Source: UBA1240 sp045599185
Lineage (GTDB): Bacteria > Spirochaetota > Spirochaetia > Treponematales > Treponemataceae
Direction of reading: 5' to 3'
Length of the DNA stretch: 64,000 nt
Assembly: GCA_045599185.1 (NCBI GenBank)
Contig: JAZRVO010000028.1
Location: 1 to 64,000 of the forward strand
Shown: piece by piece, positions 9,311 through 18,870 of the stretch
Position numbering within the stretch: position 1 is the first letter of the stretch
Layout of the letters: the number at the start of each line of letters is the position of its first letter
Notes under the pieces: model-generated
The model's database searches: none
Told to the model about the DNA's origin: nothing
The model's input: only the letters and a program-made list of their open reading frames with translations
Program-made: the position numbers and the translations under genes

Positions 9311-10012
9311 TTATTTTATAAAAACCGGCGGCAAAATTACGCCATAATATGCGTTTTCGTCGGTTTTGAAATTGCGGTAATACGAGCACTGTTCAAAATT
9401 TCTGCACAAAGCGTCAATTTCTTCCTCATTCTGCAAAAAATCGCCAAAAAACAGGCAGTTTCCGTCCTTGTCGTAAAGAACTATATAATTTCCGGTTAAT
9501 TTTCTAAAGCTGGAACTTTTCTTAAGGTTTTCAAGCGTCAAATTTTCAATTTTTTCGTCATAATTCAGCTGAACAAAAGTTTCTACACTGCGGCTGGCAA
9601 GGTCGGTACAGGTAATTTTGTAGCGCCCTTTGCTGAATTGCAAATAGCCGGGCACCTGCAAATTGCCGTAACCAAGCCACGCTTCACCGTTGAACAGAAA
9701 ATTAACAGGATTTTCAATTAGCCAGGTTAAACCCTCGTCCGCACTTTCCACTTTAAGTGAAGAAATGCGTTCCAGAGCGTGGCTTGCACTGCTGATTTTT
9801 GGAGAAACAAATGCGCCAAGGCGCACTAAAGGCTTTGCATTAAAATTTCGCGCCGCCTGTTTTTTTTCTGCATCGCTGTAAACGCCGGAATAATTGCCGC
9901 CGTAATCAAAAACCATGCAGACTTTTGCCTGCACAAGTTCCGGTTCTGTGGCAGAACAGGCAAAAAACAGGGGAATTAAGCTTAATAACAAAAAGCCGGA
10001 GTGAATTTTCAT
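9311..10012 (-). CDS. Hypothetical lipoprotein
   Basis: Not recognised. The 233-residue product starts with a lipoprotein signal (FLLLSLIPLFFAC, Cys at about residue 19). The mature part has no motif I can name; it contains VFDYGGNYSGVYSDAEKK and a region reading YIVLYDKDGNCLFFGDFL. The start codon overlaps the stop of the upstream gene by one base (TAATG), which indicates translational coupling, so both may work in one envelope process. Confidence 0.65.
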   Translation of the reverse strand: MKIHSGFLLLSLIPLFFACSATEPELVQAKVCMVFDYGGNYSGVYSDAEKKQAARNFNAKPLVRLGAFVSPKISSASHALERISSLKVESADEGLTWLIENPVNFLFNGEAWLGYGNLQVPGYLQFSKGRYKITCTDLASRSVETFVQLNYDEKIENLTLENLKKSSSFRKLTGNYIVLYDKDGNCLFFGDFLQNEEEIDALCRNFEQCSYYRNFKTDENAYYGVILPPVFIK

Positions 10013-11181
10013 TAAAAGTTAAAACTAAGGGTAATAACAGTAAGGTCGTTTGAAGAAAACTGGTTAACCATAGAATCAAACTTAACGTTAACTTTCTGAC
10101 AGGCTTCGCTAAGGTAAGAAAGGTAATACAAACCAAGGCTTGTATCTTCCTGTCCTTCTGGAATGTCCTTGTAAAAGTCAATCAAGTTTTTATCTTTTGA
10201 AGAATTTGTCTTCTGTTTGTCTACGTTTTCCTTAATTTCATCAAAAACGTCTTCTTTGTTGTAAATTGTTATTTGAAAACGGTTTTGCGTACCAATTGAA
10301 TTTGAAGAACCGCCGCCAAATTTCCAAGAAATTGAAATAAATTCACGTTTCTTGGTAATTTCGCTGATAATGTTCTTGCGGATTTCAGGGTCGTAAATTG
10401 CAGCAGTTTCATCCATTATTCCGCGATACATTACTTTTGCTTCTTTTCTAAAGTTATTGTTCTCGCTGTTAATTGCAAGTTCCATAACCATCAGTGCAAT
10501 GTATTCGGCAATCTGGCTTTTATCCATAAATTCCTGCAAAACAGGCTGTATAATGCGCTGCACAACAGGAAAATCGTCGCCTTTGAAAAAGCGCATAATT
10601 AAATACCATGTATAAAGGCTTAAATTGTCTAAATATTTTTCAGAAAGAAGCAGGAATACGTTTTTTTCTTCTATAGAAATGTCTTTGCGGTTGAGGATTT
10701 TTGCGCGAACAGGCTTTAAAAGTTCGTCTTTTGTAGTCTGATACTGTTTTTCCATAATCAGCATTTTGGCACGCAGGTTTGCCGTTGACATGTCCGTTTT
10801 GGCATCAAACATTTTGGAAGGATTACGGCGGTTGTAGTTTTTAATTACGTCAGTTTCAAACAGCTGGGTCAAAATCAGTTTGTCCATCTGCTTGTACAGA
10901 ACGCCGTAAACGGTAAGTTTTGCCAAATCAAGAATATCCTGACGTGATGTAGAAAATTCAGGCATGGAAATTTCCAGCTGAGAAATGTAATCTGCCAAAA
11001 ACATACGCTGCAATAAAGCCGGAGAAATTGATTTGGCTTCAATTCCGAATTCTTCTTTATTGTCGGCCAGACGCATTCTTTTAAGTTTGGTCTTTTTATT
11101 GATAAACTGCGTAGAACCTTCCTGCGTAAAAATGATTCTAAGTGGCAAATCTAGCGTAGTTTTGCGTGAAGCTGCAGACAT
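10012..11181 (-). CDS. Conserved-looking hypothetical protein
   Basis: Not recognised. 389 residues without a signal peptide or membrane segment. It is largely helical and charged (ARAKILNRKDISIEEKNVFLLL-like stretches), with a glycine-serine turn (KFGGGSSNSIGT) near residue 290 and a beta-prone C-terminus ending TVITLSFNF. It is the first gene of an apparent operon running through the lipoprotein, trmB and ligA, and is preceded by a good sigma-70-like promoter. A cytoplasmic structural or regulatory role is possible but unproven. Confidence 0.6.
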   Translation of the reverse strand: MSAASRKTTLDLPLRIIFTQEGSTQFINKKTKLKRMRLADNKEEFGIEAKSISPALLQRMFLADYISQLEISMPEFSTSRQDILDLAKLTVYGVLYKQMDKLILTQLFETDVIKNYNRRNPSKMFDAKTDMSTANLRAKMLIMEKQYQTTKDELLKPVRAKILNRKDISIEEKNVFLLLSEKYLDNLSLYTWYLIMRFFKGDDFPVVQRIIQPVLQEFMDKSQIAEYIALMVMELAINSENNNFRKEAKVMYRGIMDETAAIYDPEIRKNIISEITKKREFISISWKFGGGSSNSIGTQNRFQITIYNKEDVFDEIKENVDKQKTNSSKDKNLIDFYKDIPEGQEDTSLGLYYLSYLSEACQKVNVKFDSMVNQFSSNDLTVITLSFNF

Positions 11182-11247
11182 TTTTTATCCTATCAAACGT
11201 CGATAACGGTTAATAAAAACCGCTTTTGTAAATAAAATTACTCTTTA

Positions 11248-11276
11248 AGTATACAACATTTTTTTTATTTTGTGAA
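11248..11276 (-). promoter_or_regulatory. Sigma-70-like promoter for the 11181-to-5882 operon
   Basis: On the reverse strand TTCACA (11271-11276) and TATACT (11248-11253) are separated by exactly 17 bp, about 67 bases before the ATG at 11181. Confidence 0.5.
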
Positions 11277-11671
11277 CAAATTTATTAATTTAATGTTATG
11301 CGGCCAATCGCAGTTTTTTATAAGTGATGAACATCATGGAGTTTCCAATTCCAGTACCCACCCTGTTCCATTTATGCAAATATAAAAGCACAACTGAACA
11401 GCAAAATACTAACCCGCTCTACAAAAAAAATTTTTGCGGCTATGTTTAAAAATTTTTCTAGCCGTTCTCAAAGTTTATAACCGCCATTTTTAAAAATAAA
11501 TTTAAGCGCACTAAAAAATAAGTATTTAAAGCAAAAATTTTTAAATTTAAAAGTTCCAATTTTTGTAAAAAAATTATGCCAAACTGCTGAATGAAAAGCC
11601 GGTGCACCAAAGGCGGCGCAAAAGGTAAATTGAATAGTACGCGCTGTTGTGCTAAACTTGCAGAACAGTTT
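11277..11671. other. AT-rich intergenic stretch, no gene seen
   Basis: This stretch between two divergent genes is strongly AT-rich with several A and T runs. I see no clear ORF, hairpin with a T-run, or known regulatory motif. It must hold the promoter of the gene at 11672, but no single candidate stands out. Confidence 0.4.
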
Positions 11672-13867
11672 ATGCCAACCATAAAAAAAAGCCCGCATTT
11701 ATTCAAATTTTCTCTTTTTCTGGCAGTGTTTATGCAGCTTGCCGCAACTGCCCACGCCCAGCTATGGTCGCAGCGGCATATAAATTCTGCAAGCATTCTG
11801 GGCTATCTTCAGGCACAGGGACTTGACCCGCAGATACTTTTGAACCGTTCCCAGTCTACGGATTTTTCTTACAACATTTTAATTGAATTTGCAGAAGCTG
11901 GTTCTCAAGGTGAAAGCTTTCTGCCAGAAAATTCAGGCTATATAATAGAAGAAAATCTTCAAAATGAAAATTCCGGTACTTTTTCAGATGGTCAGGAACA
12001 GGTCAATAATTCTGTTTTTAACAAAGCCTTTGGTTTTACCCAAAACAAGGCAAAAGATTCTGCCAAAAACCTGAAACAGGGCGTAAAAAAAATCTGGCGG
12101 CGTTTTGACAAGGAAAAAGAAAGTGATTTTTCTAAAATTCACCTTGTAATTGCCTTAAGTCAGGAAAATTTGCCGTTTTTTCTGGACGATTTTCTGCGTT
12201 TTACACAGAAATTGCAGAAAAATCCGCCGCTTGTGCCGGTAACAATTTTTTTAAGTGCCGGAGACACGCGCGCCGTGCCAAGTTTTGGCAGCACAAGTGG
12301 CACAAGCCTTGAAGGCACAAAGCAGTTTATTGCATATTCAAACCTTGAAGAAAATTGTGCAGTTTTTATTTTGCAGCCGCAAACTGCCTTTAATTCAAAC
12401 CAGTACACAAAGGAAATAAACCTTGTGCCGGGAATTCCTTTTAATGCCAGCCCGGCATGGCTTTTAAAAGCCCTTTACGCAGGTGCGCAAAGCAAAAATA
12501 AAAGCATCAGCATTGACGGCGGCTTTTTAACTTTTTACCGCATAGGGCTTCTGCAGCGCGAACGCGTTCTTGGCGAATATCTTGATGCAGGAATTCCCGG
12601 CGTTCTTCTTGAATGCAAGGATTCCAGCGTTTTTGACATTTTTGACCAGATAATTGTAATGTTTGAAAAGCAGAAAAACGAAGAATGGGACAAGCACTAC
12701 ACGTTTTTTCCGCCTACCAGCATTAACGATGGCAAACCTCTTTTCGTTCCCGAAAGTTTTCTGCTGTTAATTCTGCTTCTGGTTTCCTTTGCTGCCCTTC
12801 TTTACCTTACTTTTTTCCCGTTCTGGGGCAAAAAACGCGGCGTGCTGTACTATCAGGATTTGCAGTCGTCGTGGTTTTTAATTCCGCTGCTGGTTTTCAT
12901 TTCGTGGGCGGTGCTGTACGTGGCGCAGTTAATTACAGTTAAAATTTTTCCAAACTGGTTTGCCCACATTTTTTACGCGCTAAGCCTTAAGGCAAGTTTT
13001 TCAGTCGTGCTGCTTTTAATATTTTCATTTTTTCACCGCTTCATAAAATTCCCAACGCGCGACTACATTTACGGCTATCTTTTGAACATTATGGCCTTTG
13101 CCGATTTGTTCATTTTTTCGTTTCTGGACTTGTCGCTTGTAGTAATTTTCTGTGCCCAGCTGATACTTTGCCTTGCATTCAGCCACACAAAAAAAGTAAG
13201 TTCGCTGATATTTCTTGGAATAATGCTGCTTTTGCCTTTTTCGCTTTTGGTAAACGTGGCTTTTACAATGCCGCGCCAGAATATTCTGTACCGGTTTTTC
13301 TATTCCAGCCTTGCAGACAACTTTTTTATGGCATGCCTTTTTCTGCCAGTTGAATTTGCATGGATGCGCGTAATTGTCCGCATCGGCAGTTTTGGCCGCG
13401 AACGCAAAATCCGTTTTCCGTTCATCGCAATCGGCGTTCTTTCAGTTTGCGCTGCGGCTATTCTTTTCATTCTTGCAAATACGGCCGCACAGGAACGCAT
13501 AGAAATTCCAAACTTTGAAATTCAGCCAACAGCCAACCAGCAGCTTTTTGTAAAAACCCAAAACCAGTCGTTTATGGACAGAACGCTGATTAAAATGGAA
13601 ATTGAAACGGTTTTGCCGGCGGTAAAATACGAAGTAAATGTCAGCGTAGAAAAAGGCATTGCCGTTTATGACGCAAACTTTCCTTTTGAAAGCAGTGAAA
13701 ACGACAAAAAAGCCAGCATAATTTTAGGCGACTATCCACCAAATCCGCTGGAAATTATGTACACAACCGAACGCGGCGGAAAATCGACGATTGAAGTAAC
13801 AAGTTTTGTCCGTTCAAGCACAGGCACGCTGCTAAAAGAAACCCAAATCCTGGTAATTGAACCCTAA
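11672..13867 (+). CDS. Large exported polytopic membrane protein, unknown
   Basis: Not recognised as a named family. The 731-residue product has a signal peptide (LFLAVFMQLAATAHA, then Q), a large extracytoplasmic domain to about residue 357, then seven or eight membrane segments between roughly residues 358 and 607 (SFLLLILLLVSFAALLYLTFF is the first), and a C-terminal extracytoplasmic beta-rich domain of about 120 residues. The start chosen gives the signal peptide; an upstream ATG at 11591 adds a Cys/Lys-rich stretch unlike a leader. The stop is 10 bases before dinB. The shape (globular domain, membrane bundle, globular domain) suggests a transport or envelope-assembly role, by inference only. 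Confidence 0.65.
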   Translation: MPTIKKSPHLFKFSLFLAVFMQLAATAHAQLWSQRHINSASILGYLQAQGLDPQILLNRSQSTDFSYNILIEFAEAGSQGESFLPENSGYIIEENLQNENSGTFSDGQEQVNNSVFNKAFGFTQNKAKDSAKNLKQGVKKIWRRFDKEKESDFSKIHLVIALSQENLPFFLDDFLRFTQKLQKNPPLVPVTIFLSAGDTRAVPSFGSTSGTSLEGTKQFIAYSNLEENCAVFILQPQTAFNSNQYTKEINLVPGIPFNASPAWLLKALYAGAQSKNKSISIDGGFLTFYRIGLLQRERVLGEYLDAGIPGVLLECKDSSVFDIFDQIIVMFEKQKNEEWDKHYTFFPPTSINDGKPLFVPESFLLLILLLVSFAALLYLTFFPFWGKKRGVLYYQDLQSSWFLIPLLVFISWAVLYVAQLITVKIFPNWFAHIFYALSLKASFSVVLLLIFSFFHRFIKFPTRDYIYGYLLNIMAFADLFIFSFLDLSLVVIFCAQLILCLAFSHTKKVSSLIFLGIMLLLPFSLLVNVAFTMPRQNILYRFFYSSLADNFFMACLFLPVEFAWMRVIVRIGSFGRERKIRFPFIAIGVLSVCAAAILFILANTAAQERIEIPNFEIQPTANQQLFVKTQNQSFMDRTLIKMEIETVLPAVKYEVNVSVEKGIAVYDANFPFESSENDKKASIILGDYPPNPLEIMYTTERGGKSTIEVTSFVRSSTGTLLKETQILVIEP

Positions 13868-13877
13868 CGGAGGAAAA

Positions 13878-15068
13878 ATGTTTTTGCATGTTGATTTGGA
13901 CGCTTTTTTTGCCTCCGTTGAACAGCTTGATTTTCCCGAATACCGGGGCAAGCCTGTTATTGTTGGCGGCGACCCGAACAGCCAGCGCAGTGTTGTTTCC
14001 ACCTGTTCCTATGAAGCCCGCAAATTTGGCGTGCATTCGGCAATGCCTACAGCCCGGGCAAAGCTTTTGTGCCCCAACGGCATTTTTGTGGCTGGCAGAA
14101 TGAAACGTTACCACGAAAAATCGAAGGAAGTGATGACGATTTTTAGCAATTATTCGCCGGACGTGCAGCAAATGTCCATTGATGAAGCCTTTATTGACCT
14201 TGGCGGCACGGAAAAACTGTTTGGTCCGCCGGAACAGACTGCGATGCGCCTTAAAGCCGAAATTAAGGAAAAAACGGGCCTGACAGTTTCCTGCGGACTT
14301 GCCAGCAACAAGTACGTAGCCAAAATTGCAAGCGGCATTAACAAGCCGGACGGGTTCTGCGCTGTTTTGCCCGGCGAAGAAGAAGCCTTTATGCTGGGGC
14401 TGCCTTTAAGCAAACTGTGGGGAGCTGGCGAAAAAACCGTAGAAAAATTGAAAAAATCCGGTTTTTCTTCCATTAAAGACATTCATTCTGCAAGCCCGGA
14501 ACTTTTGCAAAGCATTTTTGGCAAGGCTGGCGGCAATTTTTTATACATGGCAGTACGCGGTCAGGCCGCCGAAACTTTCAGCAGCGATGTTAAAAATCAT
14601 TCTATCAGTGGCGAACGCACATTCCCCTACGATTTGACCGATGCCTACATTATTGAAACTGCGCTTTTGCAGCTTTGTACCGAAGTTCAGATGCGCATGC
14701 TGAACGAAAACTGGTACAGCCACACAATTCACTTGAAAATTCGTTACGGCGATTTTACAACGGTCAGCATTCAGCGCAGTTACGACCAGAACTTTGAAAC
14801 TGAAAATGAACTTTACGAAAGGGTAAAAACTTTGTTCTACGAAAAATGGGAAACTGGACGCGGCATAAGGCTTTTGGGCGTTGGAGCCGGAAACTGCACC
14901 CACACACCGAACCAGCAGTTTGAACTTTTTGAAAGTGACAATCAGAAAACCAAGGTTCTGGAACGAACGATTTTGCAGATTAACAAAAAAAATAAGGCCA
15001 GCGGCGTAAAACTGCAAAAAGCGCGGTTAATGCAGCCAAAAGTTACGGAAAAAGACAGGCAGCCTTAA
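13878..15068 (+). CDS. dinB: DNA polymerase IV (Y family)
   Basis: DinB copies damaged templates with low fidelity. The 396-residue protein has the Y-family catalytic motifs HVDLDAFFASVEQ at the N-terminus and SIDEAFIDLGG near residue 100, a YARKFG-like fingers region, LSKLWGAGEKTVEKL as the HhH thumb, and a little-finger domain. The start at 13878 follows GGAGG by five bases; a longer in-frame version would overlap the upstream gene. A strong hairpin terminator follows. Confidence 0.92.
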   Translation: MFLHVDLDAFFASVEQLDFPEYRGKPVIVGGDPNSQRSVVSTCSYEARKFGVHSAMPTARAKLLCPNGIFVAGRMKRYHEKSKEVMTIFSNYSPDVQQMSIDEAFIDLGGTEKLFGPPEQTAMRLKAEIKEKTGLTVSCGLASNKYVAKIASGINKPDGFCAVLPGEEEAFMLGLPLSKLWGAGEKTVEKLKKSGFSSIKDIHSASPELLQSIFGKAGGNFLYMAVRGQAAETFSSDVKNHSISGERTFPYDLTDAYIIETALLQLCTEVQMRMLNENWYSHTIHLKIRYGDFTTVSIQRSYDQNFETENELYERVKTLFYEKWETGRGIRLLGVGAGNCTHTPNQQFELFESDNQKTKVLERTILQINKKNKASGVKLQKARLMQPKVTEKDRQP

Positions 15069-15136
15069 AAATGACTGCAATGCTGAACAGCTGAAAAAAA
15101 CGAACCGGCAACAGTTGCAGACAGCCTAAAAAAAAC

Positions 15137-15175
15137 AAAAAGCCCGCACCGATTTTTTACGGTACGGGCTTTTTT
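15137..15175. terminator. Bidirectional terminator between dinB and a convergent gene
   Basis: An imperfect GC-rich stem (AGCCCGcACCG with CGGTaCGGGCT) is flanked by A-rich sequence on the left and a T-run on the right, so it can act in both directions. Confidence 0.85.
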
Positions 15176-15216
15176 AATGCATGGCATGTTAAAGCACTGC
15201 CATAATGGCAGCCGTT

Positions 15217-17271
15217 TTATTGCAGCGGTGCAAAATAACCGGATTCTGCACGGCCTGAACGATTCAGCAGGTAAGTTTCAACTTCAACCGGCAAAAAGCG
15301 GCGGCCAAAATCGTTGGCAGAATCTGAACTGTAGCTTGTCGTAAACGACAGTTCATAAAAAGCTGTTGGAGCAGCAAGCAAATCTTCAACCAGCATACTG
15401 ATTCCGTTTGGACGGAAAATGTAATATTCGTCGCCGCTTGTCTGCGTCGTCAAAAACTCAATTTCCGGCGCAAGCTGGTTACGGCTTAAATTAACAGTAA
15501 CAAAGGAAATGCCGTTATTATTCAAATATGAACTTATATCGGCAAGGCCGTAGGAATTAAACGCGTTAGGGCTTACTTCTCCAGCAGAAATGTAAATAAC
15601 TGCACGCTTTTTTTCGCCGGTAATAAGCCGGTTTGCGCCCAGTCTTATAGCCAAATCCGAAGCAGTGTTTGAACTTAATGCACTTTTCAACTGCCCCGGA
15701 ACAAACTGAGTAAACTGAACTGGGTTTCCGCTTGCTTCAAGCACAGGCAGTTCACCGGCAGAAATAATATTCAAGGTTCCCTTGCCATTCATCGACTGGG
15801 CTATATCGCGCACGGCACTTTGCAGTGCTTCGCCATATTTGGCCATTGTCAGCGACCGGTCAACAACAATCGAAACATCAATTTCCTGATTGTTAGACGA
15901 AATGCCTGTCAAATGCTGGTTCGTAACCGGGCGCTTGTTTTCCGTAACAAGGAAGTTGCCTTCCTTTAAGCCCACGATTGCCTGACTCTGGCGGTTTTCA
16001 ACGCGCACGTCCATTTTAACGTTAGGAAAATTGTCAGTATTTACATCAACAATCTGCACGAACAAGCCGCCGACAAGTTCCGCCATTTTTGACATTACGA
16101 AAACTTCGTTGCTCTTAAAGTCCGTTACCAGCAGGTTGCCGTTTACATCCGGCACGGCACAGGTTAGGCGCGAAGGAGCATTACCAGTATTTGCGCACTC
16201 AAAAAGCGAACCGTCGGCAACATTGATTGCATAAACCCGGTTAGAATCGGCAAGCAGAAGATAGTTGTTCCAGTGCTTAAGCGATTCCGGACGCTTAAAA
16301 GTTCCGTTGGGAACAAGGTTATCCAGATAGTTTCCGGCAATGTCAAACATGTAAATCGTTCCGGCAACAGCATCTGCAACGTAAACTACATCCTGAACGA
16401 TGGCAATTCCGCTTGGTGCCTTAAAACCGGCAAAAGCGCCCTGACGAGTGCCGAAAGTAAACAGCCCTTCGCCATCGTTATTAAAAACGCCAACCCTTGC
16501 ATTGCCAAAATCGGTAACGTAAACATTGCCCGAAGAATCAATATCCATGTACTGGGGGCCTAAAAGTTCACCGTTTTTGCGCCCTTTTGTACCGAAAGTC
16601 TTAATAAAACCGCCGTCCTTGTTCAAAACCGCAATACGGTCGCCTGCATATTCACTAACCAGCAGGTTTCCGTCAATTGAACGGATTACATCCATCGGCG
16701 AATCGAAACCGTTCATAGGACCGCGTATGCGTGCCACCATCTGACCGTTGGCATCAAAACGCAGCAGTTCGTTTGAACCGTATGCAACAACCCAGCAGCC
16801 GCCGTCTTTTTCGCTTAAGGCAGAAATTGGCAGATTGTAGTAAAAGCTGTCTCCTTCCCTTCCCGGAAAAGCACCGGCTTCAACGTACCGGGCAGTAGTT
16901 TCAAAACTGTTGCCAACAACGCGGCGTTCTTCAATCATGTCTATTTTGTTCTGCAAAAGCAGGGCATCGCCGGCATAATTGTTTTTCAACGCATCTTCCC
17001 AGTACTGAATGGCAGCGCCTTCAATACCTGCCTGATAATAGGAATTACCAAGCCATTCAAGAATGCGGCTGTCGTTAGGCACGTAAGACAGGGCTTTTTC
17101 AAAAAGCAAAATAGCATCGTTGTAAGAACCGCGGTAAAAAGACTGAACGCCACGACGGAATTCGTCAGCAGCAAAACCGCGGTCAGCTGCGGTGGGTTCT
17201 GCAAAAATAAATGAATTGAATAAAGTGCACAGCAAAAGTGCAAGAACAGCAGAACGTTTTAATTTTTTCAC
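15217..17271 (-). CDS. Exported TPR / NHL-repeat / VWA-domain protein
   Basis: A 684-residue protein with a signal peptide (AVLALLLCTLFNSFIFA), TPR-like helices at about 33-110 (GSYNDAILLFEKALSYVPNDSR), then NHL-type six-bladed propeller repeats at about 130-400 (SPMDVIRSIDGNLLVSEYAGDRI, PQYMDIDSSGNVYVTDFGNARV) and a C-terminal von Willebrand A-like domain (IDVSIVVDRSLTMAKYG, a DxSxSM-like metal site). The start is GTG at 17269-17271: it overlaps the upstream TGA as GTGA, and GGAGG lies upstream. It is translationally coupled to the TPR gene before it. A periplasmic scaffold or sensor role is inferred from the domains. Confidence 0.8.
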   Translation of the reverse strand: MKKLKRSAVLALLLCTLFNSFIFAEPTAADRGFAADEFRRGVQSFYRGSYNDAILLFEKALSYVPNDSRILEWLGNSYYQAGIEGAAIQYWEDALKNNYAGDALLLQNKIDMIEERRVVGNSFETTARYVEAGAFPGREGDSFYYNLPISALSEKDGGCWVVAYGSNELLRFDANGQMVARIRGPMNGFDSPMDVIRSIDGNLLVSEYAGDRIAVLNKDGGFIKTFGTKGRKNGELLGPQYMDIDSSGNVYVTDFGNARVGVFNNDGEGLFTFGTRQGAFAGFKAPSGIAIVQDVVYVADAVAGTIYMFDIAGNYLDNLVPNGTFKRPESLKHWNNYLLLADSNRVYAINVADGSLFECANTGNAPSRLTCAVPDVNGNLLVTDFKSNEVFVMSKMAELVGGLFVQIVDVNTDNFPNVKMDVRVENRQSQAIVGLKEGNFLVTENKRPVTNQHLTGISSNNQEIDVSIVVDRSLTMAKYGEALQSAVRDIAQSMNGKGTLNIISAGELPVLEASGNPVQFTQFVPGQLKSALSSNTASDLAIRLGANRLITGEKKRAVIYISAGEVSPNAFNSYGLADISSYLNNNGISFVTVNLSRNQLAPEIEFLTTQTSGDEYYIFRPNGISMLVEDLLAAPTAFYELSFTTSYSSDSANDFGRRFLPVEVETYLLNRSGRAESGYFAPLQ

Positions 17272-17990
17272 CTTGAACCTCCACTTACCGAGTTTTTGGC
17301 AGCAGAATTATTGATGGCCACCTGTTCAAAAATTGCCCGGTAGTGATTTAATATTTCATCATTCTTTGGACTTCGGCTTTTTGCCCGCTTAATATAAGTT
17401 TTTGCTTCCTTTAAAAGCCCAAGCTTATAGTAAATCCACGCAATCGAATCCAGATATGCCGCAGAATCCGGCGTAACTTCCAGTGCCTTGCGGCAGTAAG
17501 AAAGGGCACGCGTCAAGTCCTTGTTGCTGTCTGCCAGAACATAGCCGAAACCGTTAAGTGCTGTTGCATTGTTCGGATCAAGTTCGAGGGCTTTTGTATA
17601 CCATTCAATTGCTTCGCTTTCGCGGCTTTGTGCCCACGCTGCATAACCCAAAGCAGTCATCACCGGCACGGTCTGGCAGCCGCTTTGCAAAAGTTTTTTC
17701 AGTTCGTAATCTGCAAGTGACAAACGCCCGGTTTGGGTATAAAGAACTGCAAGAATCAGGCGGCACTGCTGCATGCGCTGGGTGTCTTTGCTTGTGGTAA
17801 CAACCTGTTCAATGTACTGCATTGCTTCGTCCGGTTTGTTAAGGCGCGAAAAACAAAGCCCGATATAGTAAAAAATTTCTTCGTCAGCGTCTTCAGGGTT
17901 TGCCGACAGCAACTTCTGAAAAAAGTTCAGGGCATCCTGATAATTCTGCAAGTCGTAAAGCTGCTTGCCTTCTTTTAAATCTTCAGCCAT
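17268..17990 (-). CDS. Tetratricopeptide-repeat protein
   Basis: 240 residues made almost wholly of TPR units, for example ESEAIEWYTKALELDPNNATALNGFGYVL and the repeated A-x-x-Y-x-x-A pattern. No signal peptide is visible, so it is probably cytoplasmic or membrane-associated through partners. It overlaps the start of the TPR/NHL/VWA gene by four bases, and lies downstream of surE, so galK-like, surE and these two genes may form one operon. TPR proteins bind other proteins; the partner is unknown, but the exported neighbour is the obvious candidate. Confidence 0.75.
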   Translation of the reverse strand: MAEDLKEGKQLYDLQNYQDALNFFQKLLSANPEDADEEIFYYIGLCFSRLNKPDEAMQYIEQVVTTSKDTQRMQQCRLILAVLYTQTGRLSLADYELKKLLQSGCQTVPVMTALGYAAWAQSRESEAIEWYTKALELDPNNATALNGFGYVLADSNKDLTRALSYCRKALEVTPDSAAYLDSIAWIYYKLGLLKEAKTYIKRAKSRSPKNDEILNHYRAIFEQVAINNSAAKNSVSGGSR

Positions 17991-18053
17991 GATTCCCTCC
18001 CGAAATCAAAGGTTAAAAGTTTCTTTTGAAATATATAAAAATGTCTAAATTCT

Positions 18054-18845
18054 CTAAAAAATGAATTTACTGCACAGGGTTTCCAAACCTGCACCCTGTT
18101 TTTGCCGGCTGCAAAGCCCGGGCTGGTTGCTTACCATGCTTAAAGCCAAATAACCGCCGCATACGGCTTCATAATCGCTGGCTTCATCCGGCACGCTTTC
18201 TACAGGTTCACTTGCAAAAAACGAATAAAACAGGCCGTTTGGTGCATTATACGTAATTACCTTGTCTTTATAAATACGTCTGCTTAAATTGCAGAACTTT
18301 GCACCATTATAAGTTTCGGCATCTGGCGCATTGATATTCAAAAAGTTTTGTTCAGAACACAAATTTATTAGTTCATTAAGGTTTTCTGCAACAAAACAAG
18401 CCAGTGCACCGTAATTGCGCTGGCTGTCTTTTACATTGGGATTAAAGTTTTTGCCGCTGTCAAAAGCCAGACTGAGTGCTATGCCCGGCAAACCTAATAT
18501 GCTCGCCTGCCGCGCCGCCGCCGCCGTACCGCTGTAAAGTAAATCGTCACCAAGGTTGGAACCGCGGTTTATGCCGGAAATAACTGCATCAGGATGCCAG
18601 CTGCCAAAAATGCCGCATACACCGTGTATAACGCAGTCGGCCGGTAAACCGGAAAGAGTATAGATATTTTCCTTTATTTTTCGCATTTCCAGCGGGGCTA
18701 CCATGTTTATGCCCATGGAAACAGCCGAACGGTTGCAGTCCGGCGCAAGAATGCGGACATCGTGGCCTTTTTTACTTAATGCTTCAAAAAGCTTTATAAT
18801 TCCGTCGCAGTTCAGGCCGTCGTCATTTGTAATTAAAAGTTTCAT
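18054..18845 (-). CDS. surE: 5'/3'-nucleotidase SurE
   Basis: SurE removes phosphate from nucleoside monophosphates and acts in stationary-phase survival and nucleotide salvage. The 263-residue protein begins MKLLITNDDG with the metal-binding DD pair (residues 8-9) and shows the family signatures APDCNRSAVSMGI and SGINRGSNLGDDLLYSGT. Length fits the family. It starts 25 bases after the upstream kinase-like gene. Confidence 0.93.
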   Translation of the reverse strand: MKLLITNDDGLNCDGIIKLFEALSKKGHDVRILAPDCNRSAVSMGINMVAPLEMRKIKENIYTLSGLPADCVIHGVCGIFGSWHPDAVISGINRGSNLGDDLLYSGTAAAARQASILGLPGIALSLAFDSGKNFNPNVKDSQRNYGALACFVAENLNELINLCSEQNFLNINAPDAETYNGAKFCNLSRRIYKDKVITYNAPNGLFYSFFASEPVESVPDEASDYEAVCGGYLALSMVSNQPGLCSRQKQGAGLETLCSKFIF

Positions 18846-18870
18846 TTCCCACCCAAATAAAACGCATTTT

